This document shows, piece by piece, positions 34,803 to 42,540 of a stretch of 64,000 nt of DNA. The number at the start of each line of letters is the position of its first letter. Within the stretch, counting starts at the first letter, position 1. The notes below the pieces were generated by a model. That model had not been told where the DNA came from. It worked only from the letters and a program-made list of their open reading frames with translations, and did not search any database. The position numbers and the translations under genes were made by a program. The stretch lies in contig PZPK01000015.1 of assembly GCA_006212045.1 (NCBI GenBank), positions 1-64,000 of the forward strand. Direction: 5' to 3'. Origin of the DNA: Oleiphilus sp. Lineage in GTDB: Bacteria; Pseudomonadota; Gammaproteobacteria; Pseudomonadales; Oleiphilaceae.

Positions 34803-35534
34803 CTATCGCTTAAATGCTTTGTAAAAGCTTTCAAGCTCGCCTGAATTAGACGCCAGTTCTTCAGCATCTTGCTTCAATCGCTCGAGACAGGACTCGAGAA
34901 ACTGTTTTGGACAGGCGATAAACTCCGACTCAAGCGCCAGGATTGAAACAACCATCCCTGCAAGCCGGGGCGACATTGAGTAAGCGACGTTCTTCTCACC
35001 CAGCACAATGTCTACATTGGTGTCAGAAACAGGCTCAACAAAGGCTACGCCTTGTTTAGAGATTGCTCTGCGCCATTGCTTGTGGTGCGTGCACTCCCGG
35101 ATGGCCAGGTACCTACGTAAATCCAGGTTTGTAGGTTCCAGGTCAGTCAGGTCATGCAAACCACAGTCTTTGGCATGCCGATGCAAGGTTTGGCTCAGAC
35201 TCATGTGAAAGCATTCCAAGCGACTTCGCAGCTCTGGTGACACGTCATTTCTGATCAGAAACAATCTGGTTCCAGTAATGGTGAGTGCAGTGGCTAGAAG
35301 ACTTCCGGGAACGCTTTGCGCTTGCATATGGTACAGATCAAACACTCGAAGCGGTTTATCTCCAGTCAGGAAATATGGCGTATGCCCTGTGGGTATGGCT
35401 AACCGCCAGTCAGGCTCCGGTGCCATGATATCGTGGGCAAGCCCACTGATTTCGAGCGTTATCTTGTCCCAGTCAGCTCCACTGTAAGTCGAGTGTTCCT
35501 GGGTGCCGTTGTGTGCGGCGGTTGATTGATTCAT
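34803..35534 (-). CDS. Unknown protein (243 aa), paralog of 33899-34639
   Basis: ATG 35534 is chosen because GGAGGATGTG precedes it, as in the paralog; the frame continues upstream. Length and layout match the 246-residue paralog. Conserved positions are mostly hydrophobic, plus Trp and Arg residues in RRYLAIRECTHHKQWRR. Proteins are only distantly alike while the leaders are nearly the same, so the leader seems to be under stronger constraint. Function is unknown. Confidence 0.6.
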   Translation of the reverse strand: MNQSTAAHNGTQEHSTYSGADWDKITLEISGLAHDIMAPEPDWRLAIPTGHTPYFLTGDKPLRVFDLYHMQAQSVPGSLLATALTITGTRLFLIRNDVSPELRSRLECFHMSLSQTLHRHAKDCGLHDLTDLEPTNLDLRRYLAIRECTHHKQWRRAISKQGVAFVEPVSDTNVDIVLGEKNVAYSMSPRLAGMVVSILALESEFIACPKQFLESCLERLKQDAEELASNSGELESFYKAFKR

Positions 35535-35630
35535 CACATCCTCCAAAAGGTATTTAAGTAACGAGAGATCCCGAGCGGGATAGAACACGATTGCGTTCTT
35601 TGGGTGAAAGAGCGGACGTGTTGAGGATGT
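35535..35630 (-). promoter_or_regulatory. Structured leader, copy 2
   Basis: Near-duplicate of 34640-34735. It includes ATCCCGAGCGGGAT with a changed loop, AGAACACGATTGCGTTCT, and GGGTGAAAG. The changes in the loops with constant stems are what would be expected for a conserved RNA structure. Confidence 0.55.
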
Positions 35631-35692
35631 TGTGTGAGTGCGTCGATAGACGCTCTTTAATAGTAACAGCTCTTTGTTCGAATGCAATGCGC

Positions 35693-35705
35693 ACTATGCA
35701 AATAT
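35693..35705 (-). promoter_or_regulatory. Shared ATATTTGCATAGT motif, site 3
   Basis: Identical to sites 1 and 2, reading toward the leftward gene 34803-35534. It lies about 160 bases upstream of its start codon, with the structured leader between. Confidence 0.45.
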
Positions 35706-35839
35706 CTAGACTCTAGTGTGTTTCCTGCCGCTGCGCCTCTTTCCTGTTCGCGATTAAAAAGTCTTTCTGGTGTCGGCGGCGACAATGGTTTCATCAGATC
35801 GAAGGCGCCCTGCCCGATCACGAACCACTGGAGAATTCT

Positions 35840-36205
35840 ATGGGACAGCTTGTTGAGTTTGGTCCACGCAAAACTGCGCAGCTGAACGATGCACTTCGCA
35901 AAGACCCGTTTAATCGCGACTTGGGGCAGTTTGTTGTGACGCCCGGGATCATGGATCTGGGGCCCTTGGACTGCATTGCATGCATTGATGCGATGCGTGC
36001 GTTTGACGACTTTAGCGAGAAAAGGGACCCCTGGGGTGAACATGACGGGGCTATTTTTCCTGTGCGTTTGTCCACGGGTGAGACCAAGCAGGTGATGTTC
36101 AAGATCGATTACTTTGACCCAAGCATGACTTACCTATCCGAAAACCCTGCCAACAGCACTGTGACGCGGCGCGTCCTGACGCTGATGTTTGCGAGCGATT
36201 ACTAA
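35840..36205 (+). CDS. DUF3768-like protein (121 aa)
   Basis: The sequence has LNDALRKD near the start, GQFVVTPGIMDLGPLD, FDDFSEKRDPWGEHDGAIF, FKIDYFDPSMTYLSENPANS and TRRVLTLMFASDY at the end. This order matches DUF3768, a family of about 100-120 residues common on alphaproteobacterial and other plasmids. The role is unknown. No good ribosome-binding site precedes ATG 35840; GGAGAATTCT is close. Confidence 0.65.
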   Translation: MGQLVEFGPRKTAQLNDALRKDPFNRDLGQFVVTPGIMDLGPLDCIACIDAMRAFDDFSEKRDPWGEHDGAIFPVRLSTGETKQVMFKIDYFDPSMTYLSENPANSTVTRRVLTLMFASDY

Positions 36206-36238
36206 GACTTCCGAAAAAATACTGGCGAGAGGCACCTT

Positions 36239-37267
36239 ATGCAACAGCTTACCATCGATGTATTTGATATCACTGAACAGGCATACGAGCTCTTGCCAAT
36301 CCAGGACTACGATAAAATTATCATTGCATTCTCGGCTGGCAAGGACTCGCAGGCGGCTCTGATCGCTGTGCTCGAAGCTGGTGCCCGGCCAGATCAAATT
36401 GAGCTCTGGCACCATAATGTGGACGGCAGTCCCGATGACCCGATCTTTATGGACTGGCCGGTGACCAAGTCCTATGCCAAAGCGGTTGCAAAGGCATTGG
36501 GTCTGCCAATCTACTTCAGTTGGAAAGAGGGCGGTTTTAAGGGCGAGATGCTGCGAGAAAATGCCCTGACCAGGCCAAGTAGTTTTGAGACGCCTAATGG
36601 CAGCGTGGTGAGCGTTGGTGGGAAGACTGGGACGCTCTCAACCCGACGTCTATTCCCGCAAACCAGCGGGAAGCTCGAAACCAGGTATTGTTCATCGTAT
36701 TTAAAGATAGATATCTGTGCCAAGGCCCTGACGAACCAGACGCGGTTTGCTCATAGCAAAACCTTGGTTGTGACTGGCGAGCGCGCGGAGGAGTCTTCAG
36801 GCCGCGCAAAATATAAGGCGGCTGAACCGCATCGCACTGACCTTAGACACGGGCGCGCCAAACGCTGGATTGATCACTGGCGCCCTGTGCATGGATGGAC
36901 AGAAGAAGAGGTCTGGGAGGCAATCAAACGCCACAAAATCAACCCACACCCGGCGTACCATTTGGGTTGGGGGCGATTATCGTGCATGAGTTGTATTTTT
37001 GCATCCAAGGATCAGTGGGCCAGTATTCGCGTACTGGATCCCCAACGGTTCGCCGAGATTGCTGCGTTTGAACAGGAGTTCGATTGCACCATTCACCGCA
37101 CGAAGTCCGTGATCGAACAAGCCGACGCGGGGACACCCTACCCTGCGATTGCAGCGCATCCAGAGTTGGCTGCCCTTGCCATGAGTCACGAGTACACCGA
37201 TCAAGTGCTGGTTGAGGACTGGGCGCTGCCTGCAGGAGCCTTTGGCGAGTCCAATGGCCCGACCTAA
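36239..37267 (+). CDS. PAPS reductase / DndC-type PP-loop protein
   Basis: 342 residues. N-terminal IIAFSAGKDSQAAL (about 28-41) is the PP-loop that binds adenylyl sulfate or ATP. RYCSSYLKIDI (about 143-153) and a CXXC pair in LSCMSC are typical for the phosphoadenosine phosphosulfate reductase-like family, including phage and plasmid members. Known family members reduce PAPS or activate substrates for sulfur transfer, for example in DNA phosphorothioation or nucleotide modification. No partner such as dndDE or a sulfurtransferase is visible, so the substrate is open. ATG follows GAGAGGCACCTT. Confidence 0.75.
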   Translation: MQQLTIDVFDITEQAYELLPIQDYDKIIIAFSAGKDSQAALIAVLEAGARPDQIELWHHNVDGSPDDPIFMDWPVTKSYAKAVAKALGLPIYFSWKEGGFKGEMLRENALTRPSSFETPNGSVVSVGGKTGTLSTRRLFPQTSGKLETRYCSSYLKIDICAKALTNQTRFAHSKTLVVTGERAEESSGRAKYKAAEPHRTDLRHGRAKRWIDHWRPVHGWTEEEVWEAIKRHKINPHPAYHLGWGRLSCMSCIFASKDQWASIRVLDPQRFAEIAAFEQEFDCTIHRTKSVIEQADAGTPYPAIAAHPELAALAMSHEYTDQVLVEDWALPAGAFGESNGPT

Positions 37268-37279
37268 GTTCATCATTAT

Positions 37280-37311
37280 GCTGGGTGGCTCCTCACCGGG
37301 CCACCCTTAGC
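37280..37311 (+). terminator. Long hairpin after PP-loop gene
   Basis: GGGTGGC (37283-37289) pairs with GCCACCC (37300-37306), and GCT/AGC extend it. No T-run follows. It may end transcription with Rho help. Confidence 0.5.
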
Positions 37312-37374
37312 AAAAGCAGACTTGAATGCGATGGAATGATTGCTTAGGTCATGGATACAGTGGATGAGGTCAGA

Positions 37375-37722
37375 ATGTTCAAAGGTTATGTTTCGAAGAA
37401 TGATATCCAGAAGGTTGAACGGCTTGAGGATGGCGAGGTATTTCACCTGGAGAGCAGCGCAATGCTTTCAAGAGTGCAGCGTTCTGATGACGATATGGAA
37501 GTCATGGCAATGAGGATCGGGGTCAAAAGGCCCCCGTTGAAGGGTTGGGAGGCTCACCAGATTATCGGTACGACAGAGATGGCACTTTTTGCCAGGTTCT
37601 TTCGTATATCCAATGGTGCCCGATACCTTGTTGGGGTAGCGCATAAGATATGCGATCAGCGCGACCAAATGCGCTTCAACGCAATCAACACAATGTCATT
37701 CTGGTCTCGAAACGGGGGGTGA
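37375..37722 (+). CDS. Unknown protein (115 aa), start of small-gene array
   Basis: ATG 37375 has GATGAGGTCAGA before it; ATG 37351 is an alternative eight codons upstream. Contains RVQRSDDDMEVMAMRIGVKRPPLKGWEAHQIIGTTEMALFARFFRIS, a beta-rich pattern. No family is recognised. It opens the run of about 38 small genes to 53.3 kb. Confidence 0.5.
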   Translation: MFKGYVSKNDIQKVERLEDGEVFHLESSAMLSRVQRSDDDMEVMAMRIGVKRPPLKGWEAHQIIGTTEMALFARFFRISNGARYLVGVAHKICDQRDQMRFNAINTMSFWSRNGG

Positions 37723-37753
37723 CCTGTGGTAGTTCATCATTAGGAGGAGTGTC

Positions 37754-37957
37754 ATGTTAGAAGTGAGTGTCAATATTTCCCTGTCCATTTACGACGAAAA
37801 GCAGTTTAGGCAGGCAGCAAGAGCACGCGCCTTGAGTGATGGGTTAGATTCTGAAAGCGCTGATGCGTATCTTGATGACGATGCGATGTCTATCGACCAA
37901 TGTGCGCTGATGCTGATTGACCCGGGGAAGTCTCCTGATGGGGCTTGGATCGTTTAG
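37754..37957 (+). CDS. Small acidic protein (67 aa)
   Basis: ATG 37754 follows GGAGGAGTGTC. The peptide resembles a short beta strand and two acidic helices (ALSDGLDSESADAYLDDDAMS). No family is recognised. Confidence 0.5.
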   Translation: MLEVSVNISLSIYDEKQFRQAARARALSDGLDSESADAYLDDDAMSIDQCALMLIDPGKSPDGAWIV

Positions 37958-38113
37958 CGTTACTTGATTATTGTTTACCGCCCGGCGAGAGGATGCTCGC
38001 CAGCCCTCCCCTCCCTATGCAACCGGGATAGGAAATCATTTTCTGCCCCTGTGCGATGATTACTACAGTCAATCAGCACAGCATAAAAACAGCTTATTTT
38101 AAGGGGGCGCAAC

Positions 38114-38296
38114 ATGTCTATTTTCAACGAACCGACTACTGGAACACGTTTTTCCGATATGGAATCCGGGCAACGATTCAAGTGCGTGTTTGGTGCCATT
38201 CACCAGAAACTGAACGCTTACTGGGCGCAAGATGTAGAAACTGGTCAGAAATGGATGGTCAACACGCATACCAGAAAGTATCAGTTGGCTGATTAA
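38114..38296 (+). CDS. Small unknown protein (60 aa)
   Basis: ATG 38114 follows AAGGGGGCGCAAC. The peptide is compact and beta-rich (GTRFSDMESGQRFKCVFG, WMVNTHTRKYQ). The upstream GAAATCATTTTCTGCCCC then GCGATGATT resembles the recurrent promoter motif. No family is recognised. Confidence 0.5.
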   Translation: MSIFNEPTTGTRFSDMESGQRFKCVFGAIHQKLNAYWAQDVETGQKWMVNTHTRKYQLAD

Positions 38297-38414
38297 TCTG
38301 GGTTGGCTTTCGATCTTCACGGCGACGCACTCGGTATTAAGGTCGTATTGATATCAAGCCCTTCAGAGGGCCCTGAGATTCAAAAGTGATATTAGCGGGA
38401 CAAGGAGAAATCCA

Positions 38415-38585
38415 ATGACTGATGAGTACAAAAGCGCCATAAAACGCATTAACAAAGCATCCACAGAAGACGAGCTATTGCGTGTTGAGAAAAGCTTGGC
38501 GCGACTCTACGGCAATGGCGTTTTTAGTGAAAGTGAATACCGAAAACTTGATGCGCTGTTACTTGCTAAGTGGATGAGGGATTAG
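38415..38585 (+). CDS. Small helical protein (56 aa)
   Basis: ATG 38415 follows AAGGAGAAATCCA. The peptide is all-helical by composition (YKSAIKRINKASTEDELLRVEK ... SEYRKLDALLLAKW), ending in MRD. The next gene begins one base after its stop, which implies coupling. No family is recognised. Confidence 0.5.
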   Translation: MTDEYKSAIKRINKASTEDELLRVEKSLARLYGNGVFSESEYRKLDALLLAKWMRD

Positions 38586-38586
38586 T

Positions 38587-38883
38587 GTGAGCGATTTACT
38601 TAATCTGTTGAATATCTCTGTTGAAAAGAAACCAGCCTTTGGCCAACCCTGCAATCATTGTGGTTTCTGCTGTCTTACTGATCTTTGTGAGGTGGCGAAA
38701 GAGAAAACTGGGAAGATCGATGGGCCCTGTGAATTTCTTGAAAGTAACAATGCAGGCGAGCATTTATGTTCCCTTGTTGTTGCAAACAATGCTCTACAGC
38801 ACGCGATCGGCGTGGGCAAGGGGTGCTGCGCCGAAACCCAACAAGAAACGTTCGCACGCTTACAGGCAGGATTTAGCAACTAG
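38587..38883 (+). CDS. YkgJ-like cysteine-cluster protein (98 aa)
   Basis: GTG 38587 starts one base after the previous stop. The cysteine pattern CNHCGFCC ... C ... GPCEFLE ... C ... GCC matches the YkgJ family of putative metal or Fe-S cluster proteins. Function is unknown in the family. Length fits. Confidence 0.6.
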   Translation: MSDLLNLLNISVEKKPAFGQPCNHCGFCCLTDLCEVAKEKTGKIDGPCEFLESNNAGEHLCSLVVANNALQHAIGVGKGCCAETQQETFARLQAGFSN

Positions 38884-38940
38884 GCGAAAGTGACCGGGTT
38901 TCGGGCCTGGATTAAATACAGATTATGAGGGGAAGCGAGA

Positions 38941-39270
38941 ATGAGTGAAATTGCACATACGGTTGACGACATTCTGGGAATGGAAGGTATTGTTGTTCGC
39001 AAGATTCCGGCAACCACTACACGCCGATGGCGCACCATCGATACGGCGCGATTACCTGACGATGCAAAGGTGGTCGAACGCAAGAGCGGCACGGTGACCT
39101 ACGAAGAGACAACAGTGAACGCCTTGAGCGGCTACGCAGTTACTTTTGAGATGGGACAATGTGCTCACGTGCGGTTTAGTAAGCGAGCTTCGGGATTCGG
39201 GAAAACTATTGAAGCGGCTTATGAGGATTATTTGGCGAAGAACACGCCTTCACGAAAGACCGCCAGCTAG
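38941..39270 (+). CDS. Unknown protein (109 aa)
   Basis: The start follows GAGGGGAAGCGAGA. The protein is basic and mixed, with RKSGTVTYEETTVNALSG. No family is recognised. The stop TAG is the beginning of TAGAGGACGAC, a variant of the trailer box. Confidence 0.5.
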   Translation: MSEIAHTVDDILGMEGIVVRKIPATTTRRWRTIDTARLPDDAKVVERKSGTVTYEETTVNALSGYAVTFEMGQCAHVRFSKRASGFGKTIEAAYEDYLAKNTPSRKTAS

Positions 39271-39343
39271 AGGACGACGGCAGGTTACTGGCTGGCTTCA
39301 AATGCATTTATCAAGCGCATAGTGAATTAAGGGACATTGAATA

Positions 39344-39622
39344 ATGAAACTGACTTTAAATGCGAAGTTACTGGGCGTTTTGCATGCGATGCAAACTAAA
39401 CGGTCACTGTTGATCACAGAAGCAGAACTCGGTCTTGTCGAAGACTGGTCCAAATCGCTTAATGATTATTATAAGGGGCTTCCAAGCGAATTGGTTGAAG
39501 GCCTTGGCTTAAAGAGAAACCGGCATTGTTATCGGGCAATAGAGTGTTTTGATGTTCCTCAAGAATGGCTCGAAGCAAAACAGGATATGTTGGGGCAGTT
39601 TAGCTTTGCGTATCCCGGGTAA
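39344..39622 (+). CDS. Unknown protein (92 aa)
   Basis: ATG 39344 has GGGACATTGAATA before it. Mostly helical, with aromatic residues. No family is recognised. The next promoter copy follows about 130 bases later. Confidence 0.5.
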   Translation: MKLTLNAKLLGVLHAMQTKRSLLITEAELGLVEDWSKSLNDYYKGLPSELVEGLGLKRNRHCYRAIECFDVPQEWLEAKQDMLGQFSFAYPG

Positions 39623-39743
39623 CGCTCTACCTTCCGCTTCTGGACTGCTACAGCAAGTTTTGCCCGGCCTTTGTGCGAATGTTGAGGGAAAATGAATCGC
39701 CCACTCTCCCCCGAAGTAGTGGCAACCACACACTGATTCCCGA

Positions 39744-39778
39744 ATTGAATTTTCCTTCTTATCTACCGCGGTATGCTG
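39744..39778 (+). promoter_or_regulatory. Recurrent array promoter, copy A
   Basis: TTGAATTTTCCTTCTTATCT then ACCGCGGTATGCTGT. The pattern is an AT-start, a pyrimidine tract, CCGCG and a TATGCT box. It precedes the membrane protein gene at 39850. No normal -35 box at 16-18 bases is visible. Confidence 0.5.
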
Positions 39779-39849
39779 TTCTTAATGAGTTCAGCGCGGC
39801 GTTGTAGTCAGTGCTGATGTTCAACGTAATCTAACGAAAAGGGTGTGTT

Positions 39850-40125
39850 ATGTGGGAATGGTTGATTGAAATCGGTGCGGGACCGTTATTTGCGGGAACG
39901 CTTGTGGTGAAGTTTTTCCAAGCACTCTACGCTAAATCACAACGTTTGTGGAAATTGGCTGCGTGGGGGACGCTGACTGCCGTGATTGTCTTTTCACCAA
40001 TCATTGTTTTTCTATTTAGCAAGCCGATTGCGTGTTCGTTGATCACTGTATGGTTATGTATTGGGATGAGCCTTGCTGTCAGCATGTACTGCGTACGCGT
40101 CTATTATTGGGTGAGAAATACCTGA
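39850..40125 (+). CDS. Small membrane protein (91 aa)
   Basis: Three hydrophobic stretches are visible (about 9-22, 38-56 and 60-80), with basic loops. Likely an inner-membrane protein. No family is recognised. It ends inside the frame of the next ORF. Confidence 0.5.
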   Translation: MWEWLIEIGAGPLFAGTLVVKFFQALYAKSQRLWKLAAWGTLTAVIVFSPIIVFLFSKPIACSLITVWLCIGMSLAVSMYCVRVYYWVRNT

Positions 40126-40442
40126 TTATTTCTTTATGCGAGAGAAAATCAACCATCGTTAGGTTCGTCAACATCATTACTCGCGCTCAATTTTTTGTAG
40201 AGCCCGTTGGATTTGACCTTAATGATCCTGATGACGATTTTGACTACGATTACTACGTTATCAGCGTATCAAATACCGGGAAGGATACCTTCGCTTACAT
40301 TTCAATTCGAATTGATTTCAGTGAATGCAAATACTGGGTTTGCGCAGGTGATGGCTATTACATTATTGGCCAAAAAAGATCGCTGGAGTGTGACTATGAA
40401 AGTCTATTGACTGGGTTGTTAAAAGGACTGCTCGACGCCTAA
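40032..40442 (+). CDS. Unknown acidic protein (up to 136 aa; start uncertain)
   Basis: The convincing part is after about 40160, with VEPVGFDLNDPDDDFDYDYYVISVSNTG, a C2-like beta pattern. The first 35 codons overlap the membrane protein gene. No ATG or ribosome-binding site was found nearer than 40032, so the start could be non-standard or the gene may be a truncated remnant. Confidence 0.4.
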   Translation: MFVDHCMVMYWDEPCCQHVLRTRLLLGEKYLIISLCERKSTIVRFVNIITRAQFFVEPVGFDLNDPDDDFDYDYYVISVSNTGKDTFAYISIRIDFSECKYWVCAGDGYYIIGQKRSLECDYESLLTGLLKGLLDA

Positions 40443-40458
40443 CTGCAAAGGTTGGAAG

Positions 40459-40566
40459 TAGGCGATACAGCCCCTCTTTGAAGGCATTGCAAACACTGAA
40501 GTGTTAGTCGGCTATTGCAGTTTTCATAATTAAATTTCCTTTTTCTCTACCGCGATATGATTGTGC
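40459..40566 (+). promoter_or_regulatory. Intercistronic cassette copy: trailer plus promoter
   Basis: TAGGCGATACAGCCCC (40459) starts a trailer hairpin, followed about 75 bases later by TTAAATTTCCTTTTTCTC, ACCGCGATATGATTGTGCAG. The segment aligns over its whole length with 42541-42650. It separates two unrelated genes. Confidence 0.5.
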
Positions 40567-40648
40567 AGTCGATGAACGAAGCACTGCTTGTAGTTTTAGC
40601 CGTGTTTCGTAGAGATCATATTCTGAACCCGTTTGGAGGCACGATATT

Positions 40649-41008
40649 ATGTCATTTGAATCAGCTAAAAGTCAGATTGAATCGTCAGGGAAACTAGCCG
40701 AGCTTGCGACTAAAGCAGTTGGTGATATGGGTGACATTTTCTGGGATGCAGCTGATCATGGTGAAACCGACAACTTGCCGGAAGATATTGCTGAAGAATG
40801 CGTCAGAAGCGCGATTCTAGGGGGCTTGAAGGACTTTTTCGATTCCCAGGAGCGTAATGATCGAAGCGCTTCCATCGCGTATCAGAAAGAATCGGCAATC
40901 GCGTCTTGCGAGGCCCGTATCGATAATGGCGCAGAATCATCGGAAGCCTTTAACTGGCTTCGTGATGAACTTTCACGGATTGAGGGTGGCGAAGCAATTT
41001 ACGACTAG
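40649..41008 (+). CDS. Acidic helical protein (119 aa)
   Basis: ATG 40649 follows GGAGGCACGATATT. Nearly all helical and acidic. Contains an internal repeat-free sequence with AEECVRSAILGGLKDFFDSQERND. No family is recognised. Confidence 0.55.
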   Translation: MSFESAKSQIESSGKLAELATKAVGDMGDIFWDAADHGETDNLPEDIAEECVRSAILGGLKDFFDSQERNDRSASIAYQKESAIASCEARIDNGAESSEAFNWLRDELSRIEGGEAIYD

Positions 41009-41022
41009 CGAACGTCAACTGC

Positions 41023-41120
41023 TAGAGGACACAAATCCCTATTATTAGGGCTGGTATTGGCTCGAATGGTCAATAGCGTTCGGTGATCTTGCATTTGAAT
41101 TTGCCTTTTCTTGAACGGGT
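41023..41120 (+). promoter_or_regulatory. Trailer and array promoter, copy C
   Basis: TAGAGGACACAAAT (41023) begins a trailer with CCCTATTATTAGGG hairpin (about 41037-41050). TTTGAATTTGCCTTTTC ... GGGTTATGATTGTGTTG follows at about 41094-41135. Same architecture as 40459 and 42541. Confidence 0.45.
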
Positions 41121-41182
41121 TATGATTGTGTTGTTGGACAGAGTACAGGTTGTTCCAAATGCAGATAAAAGAGGAAAGAAAA

Positions 41183-41350
41183 GTGAGTGACGCAAATCTT
41201 CAGGAAAACGAGTTTTGGCAAACACGAGCGCGGGGCGACAACGATTCTGAATATCAGATTTATCTCGCCTGTGCTGATGATGGCAAGGGTGGCGATATCA
41301 CGCGCGGTGGGGCGCCTCTGAAAAGCTACGAAGAATGGCTGAACTCGTAA
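41183..41350 (+). CDS. Small acidic protein (55 aa)
   Basis: GTG 41183 follows GAGGAAAGAAAA. The peptide contains NEFWQTRARGDNDSEYQIYL. Similar short acidic peptides fill this region, but no family is recognised. Confidence 0.5.
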   Translation: MSDANLQENEFWQTRARGDNDSEYQIYLACADDGKGGDITRGGAPLKSYEEWLNS

Positions 41351-41469
41351 ACGTACATCTATAGGTTAAAGCGATTCGTCTACCGTTATCTGCAAGATAT
41401 CGACCTGAACATTAATTGGCGTTATCTGAACAACACTAGCAGATTTTCACTTATTAGGGGACTACAAAC

Positions 41470-41679
41470 ATGTTTGCTTTCTATAAATCCGAGAGTGCGT
41501 TCGCTAAGGTTTTCGATCGCACAGAAGACTGGCAAATAACGGATGGAACTGGGCAGTGTGAACGGTGGTTTTCCGTTTGGCGCTTCGACAAGAAGGCCAG
41601 TCTAGAGGCTGCCCTCGAGAGTTACCTTGATGAACATTTTGACGCGAAATTCAATCCTGAAAATCTCGTTATCTGCTAG
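41470..41679 (+). CDS. Small unknown protein (69 aa)
   Basis: ATG 41470 follows AGGGGACTACAAAC. A compact alpha/beta sequence with three Trp residues. The stop is followed at once by the 5' boundary of a 73-base repeat. No family is recognised. Confidence 0.5.
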   Translation: MFAFYKSESAFAKVFDRTEDWQITDGTGQCERWFSVWRFDKKASLEAALESYLDEHFDAKFNPENLVIC

Positions 41680-41752
41680 TGCCAGCTTTTCTTTTTATGA
41701 ATAGTAGTGCTCCAGGCGCTGATGCATCCCCTCCCCTATTGCCCATATTAAC
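41680..41752 (+). repeat. 73-base repeat, copy 1
   Basis: GTGCCAGCTTTTCTTTTT, AATAGTAGTGCT, GATGCAT and CCCCTATTGCCCATATTAA match 42142-42213 with few changes. Copy 1 begins where copy 2 has the right arm of a terminator, but its left arm is absent, so it looks like a recombination joint. Confidence 0.6.
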
Positions 41753-41894
41753 CTCCGGGGATTGGCACTGAGGGAGTCAGGTTTACATCGATGCGCTCGG
41801 TGTCGTTAATAATAAACCGCCACGTATTGGTCTTTATTCTCTTCGGTTAGCCGGTAAAGTACGGGAGGTACGATGTTTGCTCACCTTTAACGAA

Positions 41895-41951
41895 ATGTCA
41901 GATATGATATGGATGGTCTTTTGGGTCTATTTGTTCATTCATACGTGGTAG
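41895..41951 (+). CDS. Hydrophobic 18-aa micro-ORF
   Basis: MSDMIWMVFWVYLFIHTW is encoded from ATG 41895, five bases after the stop of a 5-codon ORF with a strong ribosome-binding site. It is a short membrane-like peptide similar in size and character to type I toxin peptides. A long hairpin follows the stop. No antisense RNA is identified. Low certainty. Confidence 0.25.
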   Translation: MSDMIWMVFWVYLFIHTW

Positions 41952-41954
41952 GTT

Positions 41955-41999
41955 TATACCCGCTCTTACCCTTGTTGACAAGGGTGATCAGAGCGTATA
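41955..41999 (+). other. Long RNA stem-loop
   Basis: ACCCTTG (41968-41974) pairs with CAAGGGT (41979-41985), CGCTCT (41961-41966) with AGAGCG (41990-41995), and TATA outside pairs again. It follows the micro-ORF. Confidence 0.5.
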
Positions 42000-42130
42000 G
42001 CCTGATTTATGTATTGGTGTTGACCCTCTAGCGAAACCAACAGCCTGATTTTCGTAACTGCCATTTGGTATTTTACTCTTCTTTGGTTTTTGCCTCCTCT
42101 TGGCGGCGTTTCTTCAGGTCAGTCTTTACG

Positions 42131-42160
42131 AACCGGCACGAGTGCCGGTTTTTCTTTTTT
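42131..42160 (+). terminator. Strong rho-independent terminator
   Basis: AACCGGCAC (42131-42139) pairs with GTGCCGGTT (42142-42150) around a two-base centre, then TTTCTTTTTT follows. It ends whatever is transcribed from 41760-42130. Confidence 0.8.
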
Positions 42161-42213
42161 GAATAGTAGTGCTAAGAGGACTGATGCATTCCTTCCCTTA
42201 TTGCCCAAATTAA
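42142..42213 (+). repeat. 73-base repeat, copy 2
   Basis: Homologous to 41680-41752 and includes the right arm of the terminator plus AATAGTAGTGCT and the CCCTTATTGCCCAAATTAA end. The recurrent promoter of the next gene follows directly. Confidence 0.6.
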
Positions 42214-42240
42214 ACGTTCTGCTTTCTCGCGGTATGATGG
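42214..42240 (+). promoter_or_regulatory. Recurrent array promoter, copy D
   Basis: CGTTCTGCTTTCTCGCGGTATGATGG precedes the gene at 42300. It has the pyrimidine tract, CGCGG and TATGAT boxes of the family. Confidence 0.45.
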
Positions 42241-42299
42241 TTTAGATTGCTGATTAATGAAGTTCGGCTTCGTCTTTAAAGCGGCAGTAAGGAGAGAGT

Positions 42300-42530
42300 A
42301 TGGAATTCTGTGATTTTAAAACCGCAGTCATTGTAAGTAGGGGAAAACTCTGTGATGAGATTGAACAGGCATTCGACATCATTGAGCAAGACAAACTACC
42401 TACAGGCTGGAGTTTTGTGGCTACTGGCATATCTGGTGCTGCTGGATTTTATCTTGAATTTGACATTGAGCAACTACCCACGCAAGAGCAACTTGATGCG
42501 GTGAAAGCTTATCTTGAGAGTATTAACTAA
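42300..42530 (+). CDS. Small unknown protein (76 aa)
   Basis: ATG 42300 follows AAGGAGAGAGT. A compact alpha/beta protein with a helix ending LDAVKAYLESIN. No family is recognised. Confidence 0.55.
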   Translation: MEFCDFKTAVIVSRGKLCDEIEQAFDIIEQDKLPTGWSFVATGISGAAGFYLEFDIEQLPTQEQLDAVKAYLESIN

Positions 42531-42540
42531 GTACCACAAT

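Larger units (their letters stand above)
41753..42130. other. Gene-poor stretch with micro-ORFs and long hairpin
   Basis: No gene longer than 20 codons with a good start is seen. It contains a 5-codon ORF (41873-41890) with a strong GGGAGG site, an 18-codon hydrophobic ORF (41895-41951), a long hairpin (41955-41999) and ends in a strong terminator. This is the pattern expected of a small RNA or a toxin peptide locus. Confidence 0.35.
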
